Made by a program: the position numbers and the translations under genes. Under the pieces are notes generated by a model. The model was not told the DNA's origin. It worked only from the letters and a program-made list of their open reading frames with translations, and searched no databases. Below, one piece after another: positions 25,664 to 34,575 of a stretch of DNA of 60,791 nt; the first letter of the stretch is position 1, and each line of letters opens with the position of its first letter. Location of the stretch: IMG/VR virus record IMGVR_UViG_3300023313_000007, positions 1-60,791 of that record; one strand, written 5' to 3'. The DNA comes from a virus.

Positions 25664-27241
25664 ATGCCAAATTTCTCAAATGTAAATTCCACAGCTCTAA
25701 ACAATGCTGCTGGAGGTGTTGTTAAAGTAGTGGCAGCTACCGCATTGGTATCGGGCATAATGGTAGCCTCATCTATTAACCTAAATTACACTTCAAAAGT
25801 TAGTGCTAGTGTGACCCTTCCACTGGGGGTAACTACCAAAGTGTCGCCCAAGGCAATCACAGTATCCTATGACATCCTTGCAAACATACCTGTAGGTTCT
25901 TCTACTACCTTAGCTATGGGCAGTTCAGTGTCCTCTAGTGTAGCATTAGACTATAGCACCCTCCCTATCGTTAAAAGCAGCGTCACCTTAGACTATAGTG
26001 TCCTCACTAAAGTAACCTCTAGCACCGTAGTAACAGCCAATTCATTAGTACCTGTCAGTGCAGGGGTATCTATGCCCTTTGATACCACAGTACCTGTAGC
26101 CCAATCCATAGCTTTAGTGGCGGACATATTAGCCCTTAACCCTGTGGCTAATGACACCGCATTATCTTGGGTTATGACTTCCCAAGCTTCCGTTAATGTT
26201 ACAAATGCTATACAGCTATTAGTGGGTAATAAGACTATCCCTATTATGTCCGCAGAAGTTAGTGCTGATGAAGGTTCTATGGGTTGGAGAGGTAGCATAT
26301 CCCTAACTAATCCTAATGATTATCTAGCTCTGCCTCTAAACACTCTATTCATCCTAGACCTACAGGGGGAGCAGTACACTTTAGTCGTAGACTCTAAGGG
26401 GGTTAATAGGTCATTCAACCAAGAGACTTATAATATCCAAGGGGTTAGCCCCGCTAACTTACAGTCCAAGCCAAGGGTTGCAGCTTTAACAAGACAGTGG
26501 AATACCCCGACCCTAGCCTCAGCTTTGGTAGGTAGTGTTTACACAGGAGTGATACATTGGAATGCCGTTGATTGGGTTATCCCTGCTAACAGGTATCAAG
26601 TGTCTAATTCTGACCCAACCACTGTAGTAAAATCTATTGCTGCGGCAGTTGGTGCTGTAGTCGATGCTCTACCTAATGGGGATTTGGTGGTTAGACCTAA
26701 ATTCCCTGTATCCCCAGAGAAGTATGCAATAACTACCCCAGCCCACATCTACACAGATTTGGTAGATAACCTGTCTATATCTGAGTCTTACAAAGTGTCT
26801 GCATTTAGTAATGACCTTGTGTTATCAGATGTGTCTTCTAGCTATAGTGATACTGTGGAGTATGTCCCAGACCCTCTAGTGGTAGGAAAAGGTATCCTTA
26901 AAGTGTATTTAACTCCTGTTAGGAGTAACTATGCTGTAAGGACGACCAAGTTTAACATTTCATTAGCCTCTACAGGCACTTCTTTAGAAGCCCATACCGA
27001 GACTATCGAGTTCTTAGATGGGGCAGCTTCTGTGTCTAAACCGATACAATCTATTAGTTCTGTAGTGTGGGGGGATGTTGATTTGGGAGGAGTGACATTT
27101 ATAAATGGAGCTACTAGCTTGTCGTCATTAACAGCTAGTAGCTCTTTAGCCACGGTTACATACACCACAATGGTATCCACCTATAGCGTTACTGGTGGCA
27201 GCTTAGGTGAGAAAGCACAATTCTTAGTAGAGGTGACATGA
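25664..27241 (+). CDS. Baseplate hub-like protein
   Basis: 525 residues. The first 170 consist of degenerate strands repeating a V-x-S-S-V-x-L-D-Y-S pattern (SSVALDYSTLP, SSVTLDYSVLT). The middle (about 185-400) resembles hub proteins: MSAEVSADEGSMGWRGSIS, LQGEQYTLVVDSKGVNR, KPRVAALTRQW and VVRPKFPVSPEKYA. The C-terminus is a copy of the ITET...SKP...VTYTT domain. It overlaps the next gene by four bases (ACATGATGG). Confidence 0.6.
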   Translation: MPNFSNVNSTALNNAAGGVVKVVAATALVSGIMVASSINLNYTSKVSASVTLPLGVTTKVSPKAITVSYDILANIPVGSSTTLAMGSSVSSSVALDYSTLPIVKSSVTLDYSVLTKVTSSTVVTANSLVPVSAGVSMPFDTTVPVAQSIALVADILALNPVANDTALSWVMTSQASVNVTNAIQLLVGNKTIPIMSAEVSADEGSMGWRGSISLTNPNDYLALPLNTLFILDLQGEQYTLVVDSKGVNRSFNQETYNIQGVSPANLQSKPRVAALTRQWNTPTLASALVGSVYTGVIHWNAVDWVIPANRYQVSNSDPTTVVKSIAAAVGAVVDALPNGDLVVRPKFPVSPEKYAITTPAHIYTDLVDNLSISESYKVSAFSNDLVLSDVSSSYSDTVEYVPDPLVVGKGILKVYLTPVRSNYAVRTTKFNISLASTGTSLEAHTETIEFLDGAASVSKPIQSISSVVWGDVDLGGVTFINGATSLSSLTASSSLATVTYTTMVSTYSVTGGSLGEKAQFLVEVT

Positions 27242-27753
27242 TGGCAGCATTAACAACTAGCTTGGTAGTAAATTTTGGGGGCAACACCTCTGGGATATTA
27301 AGTGCGGAGATAGACTCAAGACCTACAGGAAGGAATAAGGGTAATACCTCCTTCGTACCATCTGATACTGTATATTTTTTAGTGTACACTACTGCCAATG
27401 TTGCAAAAAACCCCATCACCTTAGATGCCTCTTACGGTGCTCCTTTGAAAGTAGGTACAGGCACAGAGGTCATTACAGAAACCTTAACCTATACTGGCAG
27501 TAATGTAGCAACCACCTCAAAGCCTATTAAGTCTGGCTTCTCTAGTTTGTGGTTAGGGAATAATGTCGGTGCAGTTACTACAAGTAATGAGAATGAGGTG
27601 CGGGTAGCGGTACTAGACCCTCTAAAAAAAGCAGGGGTACTACAGGTAACTTATACCACATCATTTGACATTTATTCTATAGCATCCCCTCTAACTATGA
27701 ATGGTTTGGCTAACTTCTCTATAGTAGTAATTATTAACGGTACAGCCACATGA
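27238..27753 (+). CDS. Tail-tip protein with recurrent beta domain
   Basis: 171 residues, essentially a single copy of the domain found at the C-terminus of the preceding protein (VITETLTYTG, TSKPIKSGFSSLWLG, VTYTTSFDIYS). Starts ATGATG overlapping the previous stop, ends overlapping the next. Probably a structural subunit of the same complex. Confidence 0.55.
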   Translation: MMAALTTSLVVNFGGNTSGILSAEIDSRPTGRNKGNTSFVPSDTVYFLVYTTANVAKNPITLDASYGAPLKVGTGTEVITETLTYTGSNVATTSKPIKSGFSSLWLGNNVGAVTTSNENEVRVAVLDPLKKAGVLQVTYTTSFDIYSIASPLTMNGLANFSIVVIINGTAT

Positions 27754-28052
27754 TGCTGCACGCTATAAGAGGAACTGGCGGGTCTATAGGAACGCCCATA
27801 GTTGAACCCTTATTATCCACCCCATCCGCCGCCTTAGCTAGGGCAGAGTCAGAGTTTGGGACGACTGCCCACGATAAGCAGAAGGTTAATATAACTGCCC
27901 TATACAGGACTGGGTTATCCTTGGGAGACTTGGTAGAGGTGCATGATGTATCCCAAGCAAATTCTTGGAAGGGTAAGTTGCTTAGTATCAGTCATAGGGT
28001 GGATGGTGGAACTCTTGTTAGTCACCTAACCGTGGATAGATTAAATGTCTAA
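27750..28052 (+). CDS. Hub C-terminal-like small protein
   Basis: 100 residues containing ALARAESEFG and LSLGDLVEVHDVSQANSWKG with LLSISHRVDGGTLVSHLTV. This resembles the last domain of phage hub proteins of the gp27/late-control type, here as a separate gene. Four-base overlap with the preceding gene and eight-base overlap with the next keep the hub block coupled. Confidence 0.55.
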   Translation: MMLHAIRGTGGSIGTPIVEPLLSTPSAALARAESEFGTTAHDKQKVNITALYRTGLSLGDLVEVHDVSQANSWKGKLLSISHRVDGGTLVSHLTVDRLNV

Positions 28053-28278
28053 CCCCCTACAAGAGCTAGTATCCCTAGTAGCCAAAGAGACTACCTATTC
28101 TGGGGTAGTATCCCTAGTGGCTAAAGGCACTGCCTCAGTAGTTACTGCATCTGGAGTTAAAGAGGTCGCGGTACCTGCTACTACCTCTATATCCGTGGGG
28201 AGTACTGTAACCATATCTAACGGTAATATTACGGGGGTAGTATTAGCAGGGGTTGGAAGTATAACATACACCGTTTGA
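28045..28278 (+). CDS. Small beta-rich tail protein
   Basis: 77 residues, nearly all beta (SGVVSLVAKGTASVVTASG, VTISNGNITGVVLAGVG). The pattern would suit an OB-fold or small spike domain at the tail tip. A short GCACT-CA-AGTGC palindrome related to the dispersed repeat follows its stop. Confidence 0.5.
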   Translation: MSNPLQELVSLVAKETTYSGVVSLVAKGTASVVTASGVKEVAVPATTSISVGSTVTISNGNITGVVLAGVGSITYTV

Positions 28279-28325
28279 ATACCCGCACTCAAGTGCAAAG
28301 TTAGTACCATTTTTGGAGTTATATC

Positions 28326-31300
28326 ATGGCTAGATTATACAGTAATAACGCATCGACAACCTTGGCATCATATTTACCTGCTACAGCCCGTGCTACTAGA
28401 ATACCTTTAGTAGAGGCTGCTCAGTTCCCAGAGATAGTAATTGGGGGATATGACCAATCTGTCGCTACCCCAACCCCTTTATCCTTAGGGGGTGCCAACT
28501 TAGTAGATTTATGGGAGGACGGCACATCGGGACTGTTCAGTCTTACTGATGCAGGTACATTTTATAAAACTTTCTTAAACAGCAGCAACACTTTATATGC
28601 GCCGTATATACAGTATATAAATGCTAATGGTGATAGCACCTTAGGGTTTGTTAATGGCAACAATGAAATTGTTATCAATCCTTCCTTTATGTCCACTGAG
28701 AGTAGTGGGTATTATCATGCCCCTAGCACTCCGCCAGTTGTAGCACCTTCGAGCATTGCATGGGACGGGACTAACTACATAGGGTCTATTGGGTCTGCTC
28801 TATACTCCAGCCCAACAGGGTTAGACCCTTGGACTCGTATAGCTAGCACCAATACCTTTTCTGTGGCTTCTAAAGGTCTGTACCATTTCCCAGCTTTAGC
28901 TTCCCCTTACATTGCCCTATCTACTGATGCCTCTAAGGTGTATTTCTCTGCTGATACGATTACATGGACAGCCGCAACCACCGCCACCACAGCTACGATT
29001 TATGATATTACGGTGGTAGGGACTACCTTATATATGGTGACTAATGGTTTAGGTTTATGGTCTAGTACTGATAATGGGGCTGTATGGACGCAGGTAGTGA
29101 CAGGAACTACATTTGATACTCAATCCACTTACACTGCCTCCATAGAATCTACAGGCACAGGTATCACTGCCCTAGGAAGGAGCACTGGCAATACCGCCGT
29201 AGGGGTAACTACTACAGATTTAGTAACATGGAGTGTATCGGGATTACCCCCTATACCTTATCTATATGGTCTAACTACCGTAGGGGCTAATCTATTAGCC
29301 TTTGGGGGGAACGCTAATCTAACAGCCCCGTTAGCCTATTACTCTACAGATAGTGGGGTTACTTGGACTGCATCCACCCTACCAGCCGTAGTAGACAGTA
29401 CCTTTATGGGAAGCATGGGTAATCAAGGTGGCACAGCCCAGTACCTAGTAGGTTATTCGTCAGAGGTTTTGAAATCTACAGATAGTGGGGTTACTTGGGT
29501 ATCAGATAAAACCCCTATAACAGGACTTCATAGCCCTAGTAAGGGGGTAATCTTAACTGGAAATAAAGTTTTAGGGCGCACTTTTGGTGCTGCGTTTGAT
29601 TATAAATTTGTGCCAGTATTTACTACTAATACCTTGGTAGGGTCTAACACAGGTAATGGTAAATCTGTAATTTGGGACGCATCTGGCGGGGTATGGCAAG
29701 CCAATACTTACTCCTATGATTATGTTGGAGGTATCATATCTAATGCCCCTGTAGGGGGGTTCACAGACATTATTTGGTCTGGGGCTATAAACCTTTGGAT
29801 TGGCGTTGGTGCAGGGGCAGTAATAGCCACCTCTGCGGATTTGGTGTCATGGACTACTGTAAGTGCTCCTGTTGGAATTACGGCAAACCTATTAAGCCTT
29901 GGGTTTGATAGAGGTGTTTTATTTGCAGGGGGAGTAGCCACATTACTACGCTCTTTTGATGGGGGGCTAACTTGGGAGAATACTACTGCGTCTACTGTGA
30001 TGTATTCGGGGTATAATATAGTAGGTATCCACGGGGATAGGTCTCAGAATAAGATTCTGCTAATACTAGATGTAGTAGGAACACCTAATACTGCCCATGC
30101 CGTCACCGAGATGGGAGAGGACTTTATTACCCTAGGTACTGATACCTCTGGTAATGCTACGGTGCATGTTAAAGGCATTTCTCCAGCGGATACGGTAATT
30201 GTGTATGGGGGTACCTTAATAAAAGACATTGTAATCAGAAACCCTAAGGTACATACATCCTCCATAACTTTAGAAGACCCTGTAACTAAGGATAGAGAAG
30301 TTGTGCAGGTAGATTACCATAAGAATGGGGTAATGTTATTCACTAGAGGAACAGAGGGGACGACAGCATTAGCTTGGAATGCAGGAGTAATCATGGAGCA
30401 GCGCGGAACTAAGACCAGTTTTTCCGCCTTCCCTAGTAGGAGTGATGCCTCTGGTACTGCCGTAGTTTTGGGAGACACTGACCCTCTAAAAAGTATAGCC
30501 AGAAGTGCGGTAGCTTTAGGGTTTGAGGCTTCTAGCCATAGAAATAATACCGTCACAATAGGGTATAGTGCCTATACTGGATATGAGAGGGACATAGCTA
30601 TAGGGGCGCAGTCTTTGGCGTATAATGCTGCGGGGTCTGCGCCAGAGGGGGCTATCGCTATAGGGTATAATTCCTATGGGTACTACTACGCCCCAGTAGC
30701 TATAGGAAGTGACTCCTATGCCTATTCTAATGCTATTTCTATGGGAAACCGAGCTAGGGCAGAAGGGGCATACTCAACAGCTCTAGGGTACCGTTCTAGT
30801 TGTACCAGTGGAAATGCTGTAGCTATAGGCAGTAACAGTGTAAGTGGGGGCAATTCTTCTGTGGCTGTAGGGCGTTCTACCACTGCCACAGGGTATAGGT
30901 CTATATCTATATTAGGTGGAGCAACCTCGGGTTCTCATGCTATAAGTATTGGTGGAGGTGCGTTGGCAGGGGCTTATGATGTGGATGTAGGGAATACCTT
31001 TAAATCTATTGGCGGAGCTTTGGCTATTGGGTCTAGTGTAGTTAATCCTATCCCAGACACTACTAGGTTAGGTGGCGGTATTATGGTACAGCAAAGTAAA
31101 GTCACCACTAGCCATGTTAAGGAGTTTTCTGGGGCAGAAGTAGTCCTAGCTACTGAAAAGCTAGACTTAGTGGCTCTAACACCCCCAGTAGCTACTATTG
31201 TTATCCCTACAGGTGCGGTATTTGTACCATCTAGTGTTATTATTATGGTGGCGGATATGACAGGGGTTCTAACAACTCAAGCTACCGTTGAAATATCTAC

Positions 31301-31505
31301 ATCCACGGACAATATAACCTTTACCCCTCTAGCAGCAGCGGCTTTGACTACAGGACTAACCGCCCCTAGAAAAGTACAGGATATTGCTATACCTCCTACC
31401 ACGGATGCCGTGACATATTTACGAGCTTCGGTAACAGTGGCAGGTTCCGCTACCTTGCTATATACCGCTAGGGTGTATTTTAAGGGAATATTAGTTCAAG
31501 AATAA
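28326..31505 (+). CDS. Tail fibre with Asp-box propeller and YadA-like head repeats
   Basis: 1059 residues. Residues about 150-560 hold several Asp-box motifs (STDNGAVWT, STDSGVTWT twice, SFDGGLTW), typical of sialidase-like beta-propellers. Residues about 720-905 are YadA-head-like left-handed beta-roll repeats of the form AIGxxSxAxGxxSxALGxxS (AIAIGYNSYG, STALGYRSSC, AVAIGSNSVSGGNSSVAVG). The C-terminal 150 residues are beta-rich and may trimerise. Probable receptor-binding fibre; the propeller may bind or cut host glycan. The combination looks modular and recombined. Confidence 0.75.
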   Translation: MARLYSNNASTTLASYLPATARATRIPLVEAAQFPEIVIGGYDQSVATPTPLSLGGANLVDLWEDGTSGLFSLTDAGTFYKTFLNSSNTLYAPYIQYINANGDSTLGFVNGNNEIVINPSFMSTESSGYYHAPSTPPVVAPSSIAWDGTNYIGSIGSALYSSPTGLDPWTRIASTNTFSVASKGLYHFPALASPYIALSTDASKVYFSADTITWTAATTATTATIYDITVVGTTLYMVTNGLGLWSSTDNGAVWTQVVTGTTFDTQSTYTASIESTGTGITALGRSTGNTAVGVTTTDLVTWSVSGLPPIPYLYGLTTVGANLLAFGGNANLTAPLAYYSTDSGVTWTASTLPAVVDSTFMGSMGNQGGTAQYLVGYSSEVLKSTDSGVTWVSDKTPITGLHSPSKGVILTGNKVLGRTFGAAFDYKFVPVFTTNTLVGSNTGNGKSVIWDASGGVWQANTYSYDYVGGIISNAPVGGFTDIIWSGAINLWIGVGAGAVIATSADLVSWTTVSAPVGITANLLSLGFDRGVLFAGGVATLLRSFDGGLTWENTTASTVMYSGYNIVGIHGDRSQNKILLILDVVGTPNTAHAVTEMGEDFITLGTDTSGNATVHVKGISPADTVIVYGGTLIKDIVIRNPKVHTSSITLEDPVTKDREVVQVDYHKNGVMLFTRGTEGTTALAWNAGVIMEQRGTKTSFSAFPSRSDASGTAVVLGDTDPLKSIARSAVALGFEASSHRNNTVTIGYSAYTGYERDIAIGAQSLAYNAAGSAPEGAIAIGYNSYGYYYAPVAIGSDSYAYSNAISMGNRARAEGAYSTALGYRSSCTSGNAVAIGSNSVSGGNSSVAVGRSTTATGYRSISILGGATSGSHAISIGGGALAGAYDVDVGNTFKSIGGALAIGSSVVNPIPDTTRLGGGIMVQQSKVTTSHVKEFSGAEVVLATEKLDLVALTPPVATIVIPTGAVFVPSSVIIMVADMTGVLTTQATVEISTSTDNITFTPLAAAALTTGLTAPRKVQDIAIPPTTDAVTYLRASVTVAGSATLLYTARVYFKGILVQE

Positions 31506-31516
31506 GGAGATATGAC

Positions 31517-32329
31517 TTGATTTCATTTCTAGGAGGGCTTCCACGCTCTAGTTCTACGGTGCTGTCGGCATTACTTAACCAAAACCCTGCATTTCATGCT
31601 AGTGGCACTAGCCCTATGGTTGAGTTAATGCTAGCGGCAAGAAAAGTGAGAACCAAATCCATAGACTTTAGGGCTATGGATAAGGGTGAAACAGATAGGA
31701 AGATGGTTAATTCTCTTAGAGGCATACTTAATGGGTGGTATGAGGATAGATGCGAACCCTATTGCTTTGATAAGTGTAGAGGATGGTTAGAGCATTATCC
31801 CTTGTTATGCGCTTTAATGGAGTCTCCTAAGGTCATTGTACCTATACGAGATATACGAGGGGTGGTAGCTAGTATGGAGTCTAGGAGATTAAAAAATCCT
31901 ATGATGGAGACCAAAGGAGGGGATAGCCCTTTTGACGGGGTTACTATACAAAGTAGAGTAGACCAGTACCTCACCAAACCCCCAGTAGGTATTGCTGTGG
32001 AGAGATTATTCGAGGTTTCTAGGTCTGGGGCGTTGAACAATATGTTAGTTATTAGGGCAGAGGATTTAGGACTGAACCCAGAGGCTGAGCTACACAGGGT
32101 TTATGCTTTTTTAGGATTAGAATGGTTTGATGGTCATTACTATGAGGGTATAGCGTCAGCCCCTAATGAACACGACCATGTACATGCCCCCTATGGAGAG
32201 CATACCGTTAGAGATACAGTACAACCCCCTGCGGAGAATTGGGACGAAGTTTTAGGCTCGGATGTTAGTGAGGATATTAAATCTAGGTGTGGGTGGTTTT
32301 ACGAGACCTTCTACCCAGAGAGGTGTTAG
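31517..32329 (+). CDS. Sulfotransferase family protein
   Basis: 270 residues with the 5'-phosphosulfate loop of PAPS-dependent sulfotransferases at the start (FLGGLPRSSSTVLSALL) and a 3'-phosphate-binding-like segment VIVPIRDIRGVVAS. Later parts (LVIRAEDLGLNPEAEL, VYAFLGLEWFDGHYYEG) match the family tail. TTG start with AGGAGA six bases upstream. It would transfer sulfate from PAPS to a sugar or protein. Lying among tail fibre genes, its target may be virion protein or host surface glycan; that is inference. Confidence 0.8.
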   Translation: MISFLGGLPRSSSTVLSALLNQNPAFHASGTSPMVELMLAARKVRTKSIDFRAMDKGETDRKMVNSLRGILNGWYEDRCEPYCFDKCRGWLEHYPLLCALMESPKVIVPIRDIRGVVASMESRRLKNPMMETKGGDSPFDGVTIQSRVDQYLTKPPVGIAVERLFEVSRSGALNNMLVIRAEDLGLNPEAELHRVYAFLGLEWFDGHYYEGIASAPNEHDHVHAPYGEHTVRDTVQPPAENWDEVLGSDVSEDIKSRCGWFYETFYPERC

Positions 32330-32331
32330 GA

Positions 32332-32598
32332 ATGGCTATTAAATTTGATTATACAGATAAAGCTGGAGTAGTTCATGTAGGGGCTATTGCTAGAGTAAGT
32401 AGGGTTAGGACTTCTACCAGTGGTATCACTGGGATACTTCTAATCCATGATGCTATTGACCCTACAGGCTCCCCTATAGATAAGATTACTGTGGACATGC
32501 CGTTTACTACTACGGTAACAGGGACTAAGAACTTTGTTAAAAGAGCGTATGAGGCTATCTTAGCAGAAGGTGTATTCCCAAATCCCACCAATATATAG
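32332..32598 (+). CDS. Small protein of unknown function
   Basis: 88 residues starting MAIKFDYTDKAGVVHVGAIA, beta-rich with VDMPFTTTVTG and a final helix (KNFVKRAYEAIL). Three bases after the sulfotransferase stop, with TTAGGA before the ATG. Similar short proteins occur near phage fibre genes; no function assigned. Confidence 0.5.
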   Translation: MAIKFDYTDKAGVVHVGAIARVSRVRTSTSGITGILLIHDAIDPTGSPIDKITVDMPFTTTVTGTKNFVKRAYEAILAEGVFPNPTNI

Positions 32599-32655
32599 GT
32601 TTGAGTTTGGTGATAGGTGGGGATAGCTTTGCCAAAACCCAATTAGGAGATTGTT

Positions 32656-32973
32656 ATGCCTTTAGTAAGTATGGAAACCACCCCATCTATCCCAGTTTAT
32701 ACGATTTTAGACACCCTTAATGCTATTTCTGGAGTAGATGTAAATACTTCTCATGTGTCTGGGTCTCCTTCGGCAGTACAAATAGAGCCAACACCTGCGG
32801 CTACAACGGTAGAAGTGCAGGCTAGACTGTCCCCAACTTCTTCATGGGTGACGATTCAATTAGTAGCAGCAGCTACAGCTACAGCTACAATAGTCCCCTT
32901 TTCTGTTAGATACAATTTCATTAGAGCTATTCGCGTAGGGGCTGGTGATGTTGTAGTTATGGCGCAAGACTGA
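32656..32973 (+). CDS. Small beta-rich virion-type protein
   Basis: 105 residues: PVYTILDTLNAISGVDV, PAATTVEVQARLSPTSSW and RYNFIRAIRVGAGDVVVMAQ. The pattern suits a small tail or capsid beta-sandwich. TTAGGAGATTGTT supplies the ribosome site. The last base of its stop codon is the first base of the next ATG. Confidence 0.5.
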   Translation: MPLVSMETTPSIPVYTILDTLNAISGVDVNTSHVSGSPSAVQIEPTPAATTVEVQARLSPTSSWVTIQLVAAATATATIVPFSVRYNFIRAIRVGAGDVVVMAQD

Positions 32974-33293
32974 TGGCTATTGAGCAGGGAGACCTGCAAG
33001 CAATAGTAGCTATGCTTAGAGATGATAACGATAGGCATAGACGAGAGACTTTAGATGCTGTTAAGACTATGATAAAAAAGCATGAAGAAGCCGAGGTAGC
33101 CTTAATAAAAAAGACTATTCAAGGTGAGCTTCACGAAAGTCACGGAGAAGAACATAAGTTTATCCAAACTTGGATGCACCGTATGGATTCTATGGGTGAC
33201 GGGTTCTTTGCATCCATTGGTAAGAGTCTAGCCACCCTTGTGTTTATTGGTTTTGCAGCAGCAGCCTTAGCATCACTGGGAGGCAACAAATGA
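32973..33293 (+). CDS. Small membrane-anchored coiled-coil protein
   Basis: 106 residues. Charged, helical N-terminal 80 residues (DDNDRHRRETLDAVKTMIKK) and a C-terminal hydrophobic helix (LATLVFIGFAAAALASLGG) that should insert in the membrane. It overlaps the next gene by four bases. The pairing with a multi-pass membrane protein suggests an accessory membrane complex, perhaps lysis- or exclusion-related; unproven. Confidence 0.55.
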   Translation: MAIEQGDLQAIVAMLRDDNDRHRRETLDAVKTMIKKHEEAEVALIKKTIQGELHESHGEEHKFIQTWMHRMDSMGDGFFASIGKSLATLVFIGFAAAALASLGGNK

Positions 33294-33685
33294 CTCCTAC
33301 TATTATGATATACACTGATTTATTAGTAGTTTTTGCTTTACTGTCTGTGTTATGGCGTATGTCTGTATTCGCTAAGAAAGTGAGCGACCATGTTGTCTCC
33401 TTACAAGGCAGTCCTAATAGAATTATTGAACGCTCCCATCTGTACAATCATATATGGATAGTTGGGTTTGGGTTATTCTCAGTGGTTATATCTATATTTC
33501 TACAGATAGCTCATGTGTATTATCAAGATATTATTCATAACGAAGAAGGCGTGGTTATTCTTGAGACGGTGAATAATATATTCTTAGCCCTAGTATTCTC
33601 CTCGTATGGTATGGCAGTAAAACATATCACTCTTGAGGAGACCGAAGGCACCAGTACTTGTTATTATAAATCAGATAAACAGTAG
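33290..33685 (+). CDS. Membrane protein with three predicted helices
   Basis: 131 residues with hydrophobic segments near residues 5-24 (IYTDLLVVFALLSVLW), 52-73 (IWIVGFGLFSVVISIFLQIA) and 92-112 (NNIFLALVFSSYGMAV). No family recognised. Coupled to the preceding membrane-anchored gene by overlap. Candidate inner-membrane effector or secondary holin. Confidence 0.5.
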   Translation: MTPTIMIYTDLLVVFALLSVLWRMSVFAKKVSDHVVSLQGSPNRIIERSHLYNHIWIVGFGLFSVVISIFLQIAHVYYQDIIHNEEGVVILETVNNIFLALVFSSYGMAVKHITLEETEGTSTCYYKSDKQ

Positions 33686-33691
33686 AATATA

Positions 33692-33720
33692 TTGCTCATA
33701 TAGGTAGGTGCTACTATGGT
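33692..33720 (+). promoter_or_regulatory. Possible promoter
   Basis: TTGCTC, 17 bases, TATGGT, about 45 bases upstream of the gene at 33765. The -10 matches that of the box at 11402. Only moderately close to consensus. Confidence 0.35.
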
Positions 33721-33764
33721 GGGCGGTAAATAATCGTTACCTTTAAGGTGACTAGGAGAGTAAA

Positions 33765-34184
33765 ATGGCATTACAATATTCAGTAGCAGTAAGAAATGCT
33801 CAGTTAAACGCTTGGGAAGCCACTATTGGTACATCCCCTATCTTTCGTCTTTATGACGGTGTTAATCCAGTAGATTGCGCTTCTGCACCTACAGCTAATG
33901 AGATTGCTAACGGTACACTTCCTGCCGATTGGTCAAACGCAGCAGCTTCTGGTGCTAAGACTATTTTAGGTGGCCCTTTTACAGTTACAGGTCTGGCTGC
34001 CGCAGGTGCAGGTACAGCCGTTTTAGCTTACCGCATTTATGATTCAGCGGGTACTGTTTGCCATGAGCAAGGCACTGTTACCGTTACTGGTTCTGGCGGC
34101 GATATGACTATGGATAATGTTTCTGTAGCTAACGCACAAACCGTTAATGTTAATACTTTGACTCGTACAGCATCTAACGCATAA
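33765..34184 (+). CDS. Virion-associated protein, paralogue A
   Basis: 139 residues. ALQYSVAVRNAQLNAWEATIG and a C-terminal RIYDSAGTVCHEQGTVTVTG with GSGGDMTMDN. The same layout recurs in the product of 34576 (FRMYDNAVLANSSHIL, GSGADMELNDN), so the two genes are paralogues separated by an HNH gene. Well-optimised codons (CGT, GGT) and its own terminator suggest high expression, consistent with a structural protein. Confidence 0.6.
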   Translation: MALQYSVAVRNAQLNAWEATIGTSPIFRLYDGVNPVDCASAPTANEIANGTLPADWSNAAASGAKTILGGPFTVTGLAAAGAGTAVLAYRIYDSAGTVCHEQGTVTVTGSGGDMTMDNVSVANAQTVNVNTLTRTASNA

Positions 34185-34195
34185 GTATCAAAACT

Positions 34196-34223
34196 AGGGG
34201 GGCTTAGGCTCCCCTTATTTTAT
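34196..34223 (+). terminator. Rho-independent terminator
   Basis: AGGGGGGC pairs with GCTCCCCT (one G-U pair) around TTAG, followed by TATTTTATAT. It closes the transcript of the first paralogue. Confidence 0.8.
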
Positions 34224-34239
34224 ATAGTAAGGGGTTATT

Positions 34240-34575
34240 ATGTTTGCTTTTGTTGGGCAGTTAATCCGCAATAACTCATTCACTGTGAAGAAAGTTCGCA
34301 GGGCTTGGGCTACGCGAAAATCAATGAACAAGTTTAGAAATACACATACAGAATGTGAATGGTGTGGTAGGGCTAATAGACTACAGGTTCACCATATCAT
34401 ACCAGTGAGTGTGTCCCCAGATTTAGCAGGTAATCCCAGTAACATGATGATGCTATGTGGTAAGGGCTGCCATTTACGCTTTGGGCATAACGGTGATTTC
34501 CGTTCTCGTTATGTGGATAACATCAAAGACCTATGTTCAGCTAAGCGTGTTATCAAGACAGTTAAGGGGCTATAA
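34240..34575 (+). CDS. HNH endonuclease
   Basis: 111 residues with a compact HNH motif: CEWCG (zinc knuckle), LQVHHIIPVS, NPSNMMMLCGKGCH. The N-terminal 35 residues are basic. It lies precisely between two paralogous structural genes; its stop abuts the next ATG. A free-standing homing endonuclease is the simplest interpretation. Base and codon use are like the following 4 kb and unlike the upstream fibre genes. Confidence 0.8.
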   Translation: MFAFVGQLIRNNSFTVKKVRRAWATRKSMNKFRNTHTECEWCGRANRLQVHHIIPVSVSPDLAGNPSNMMMLCGKGCHLRFGHNGDFRSRYVDNIKDLCSAKRVIKTVKGL

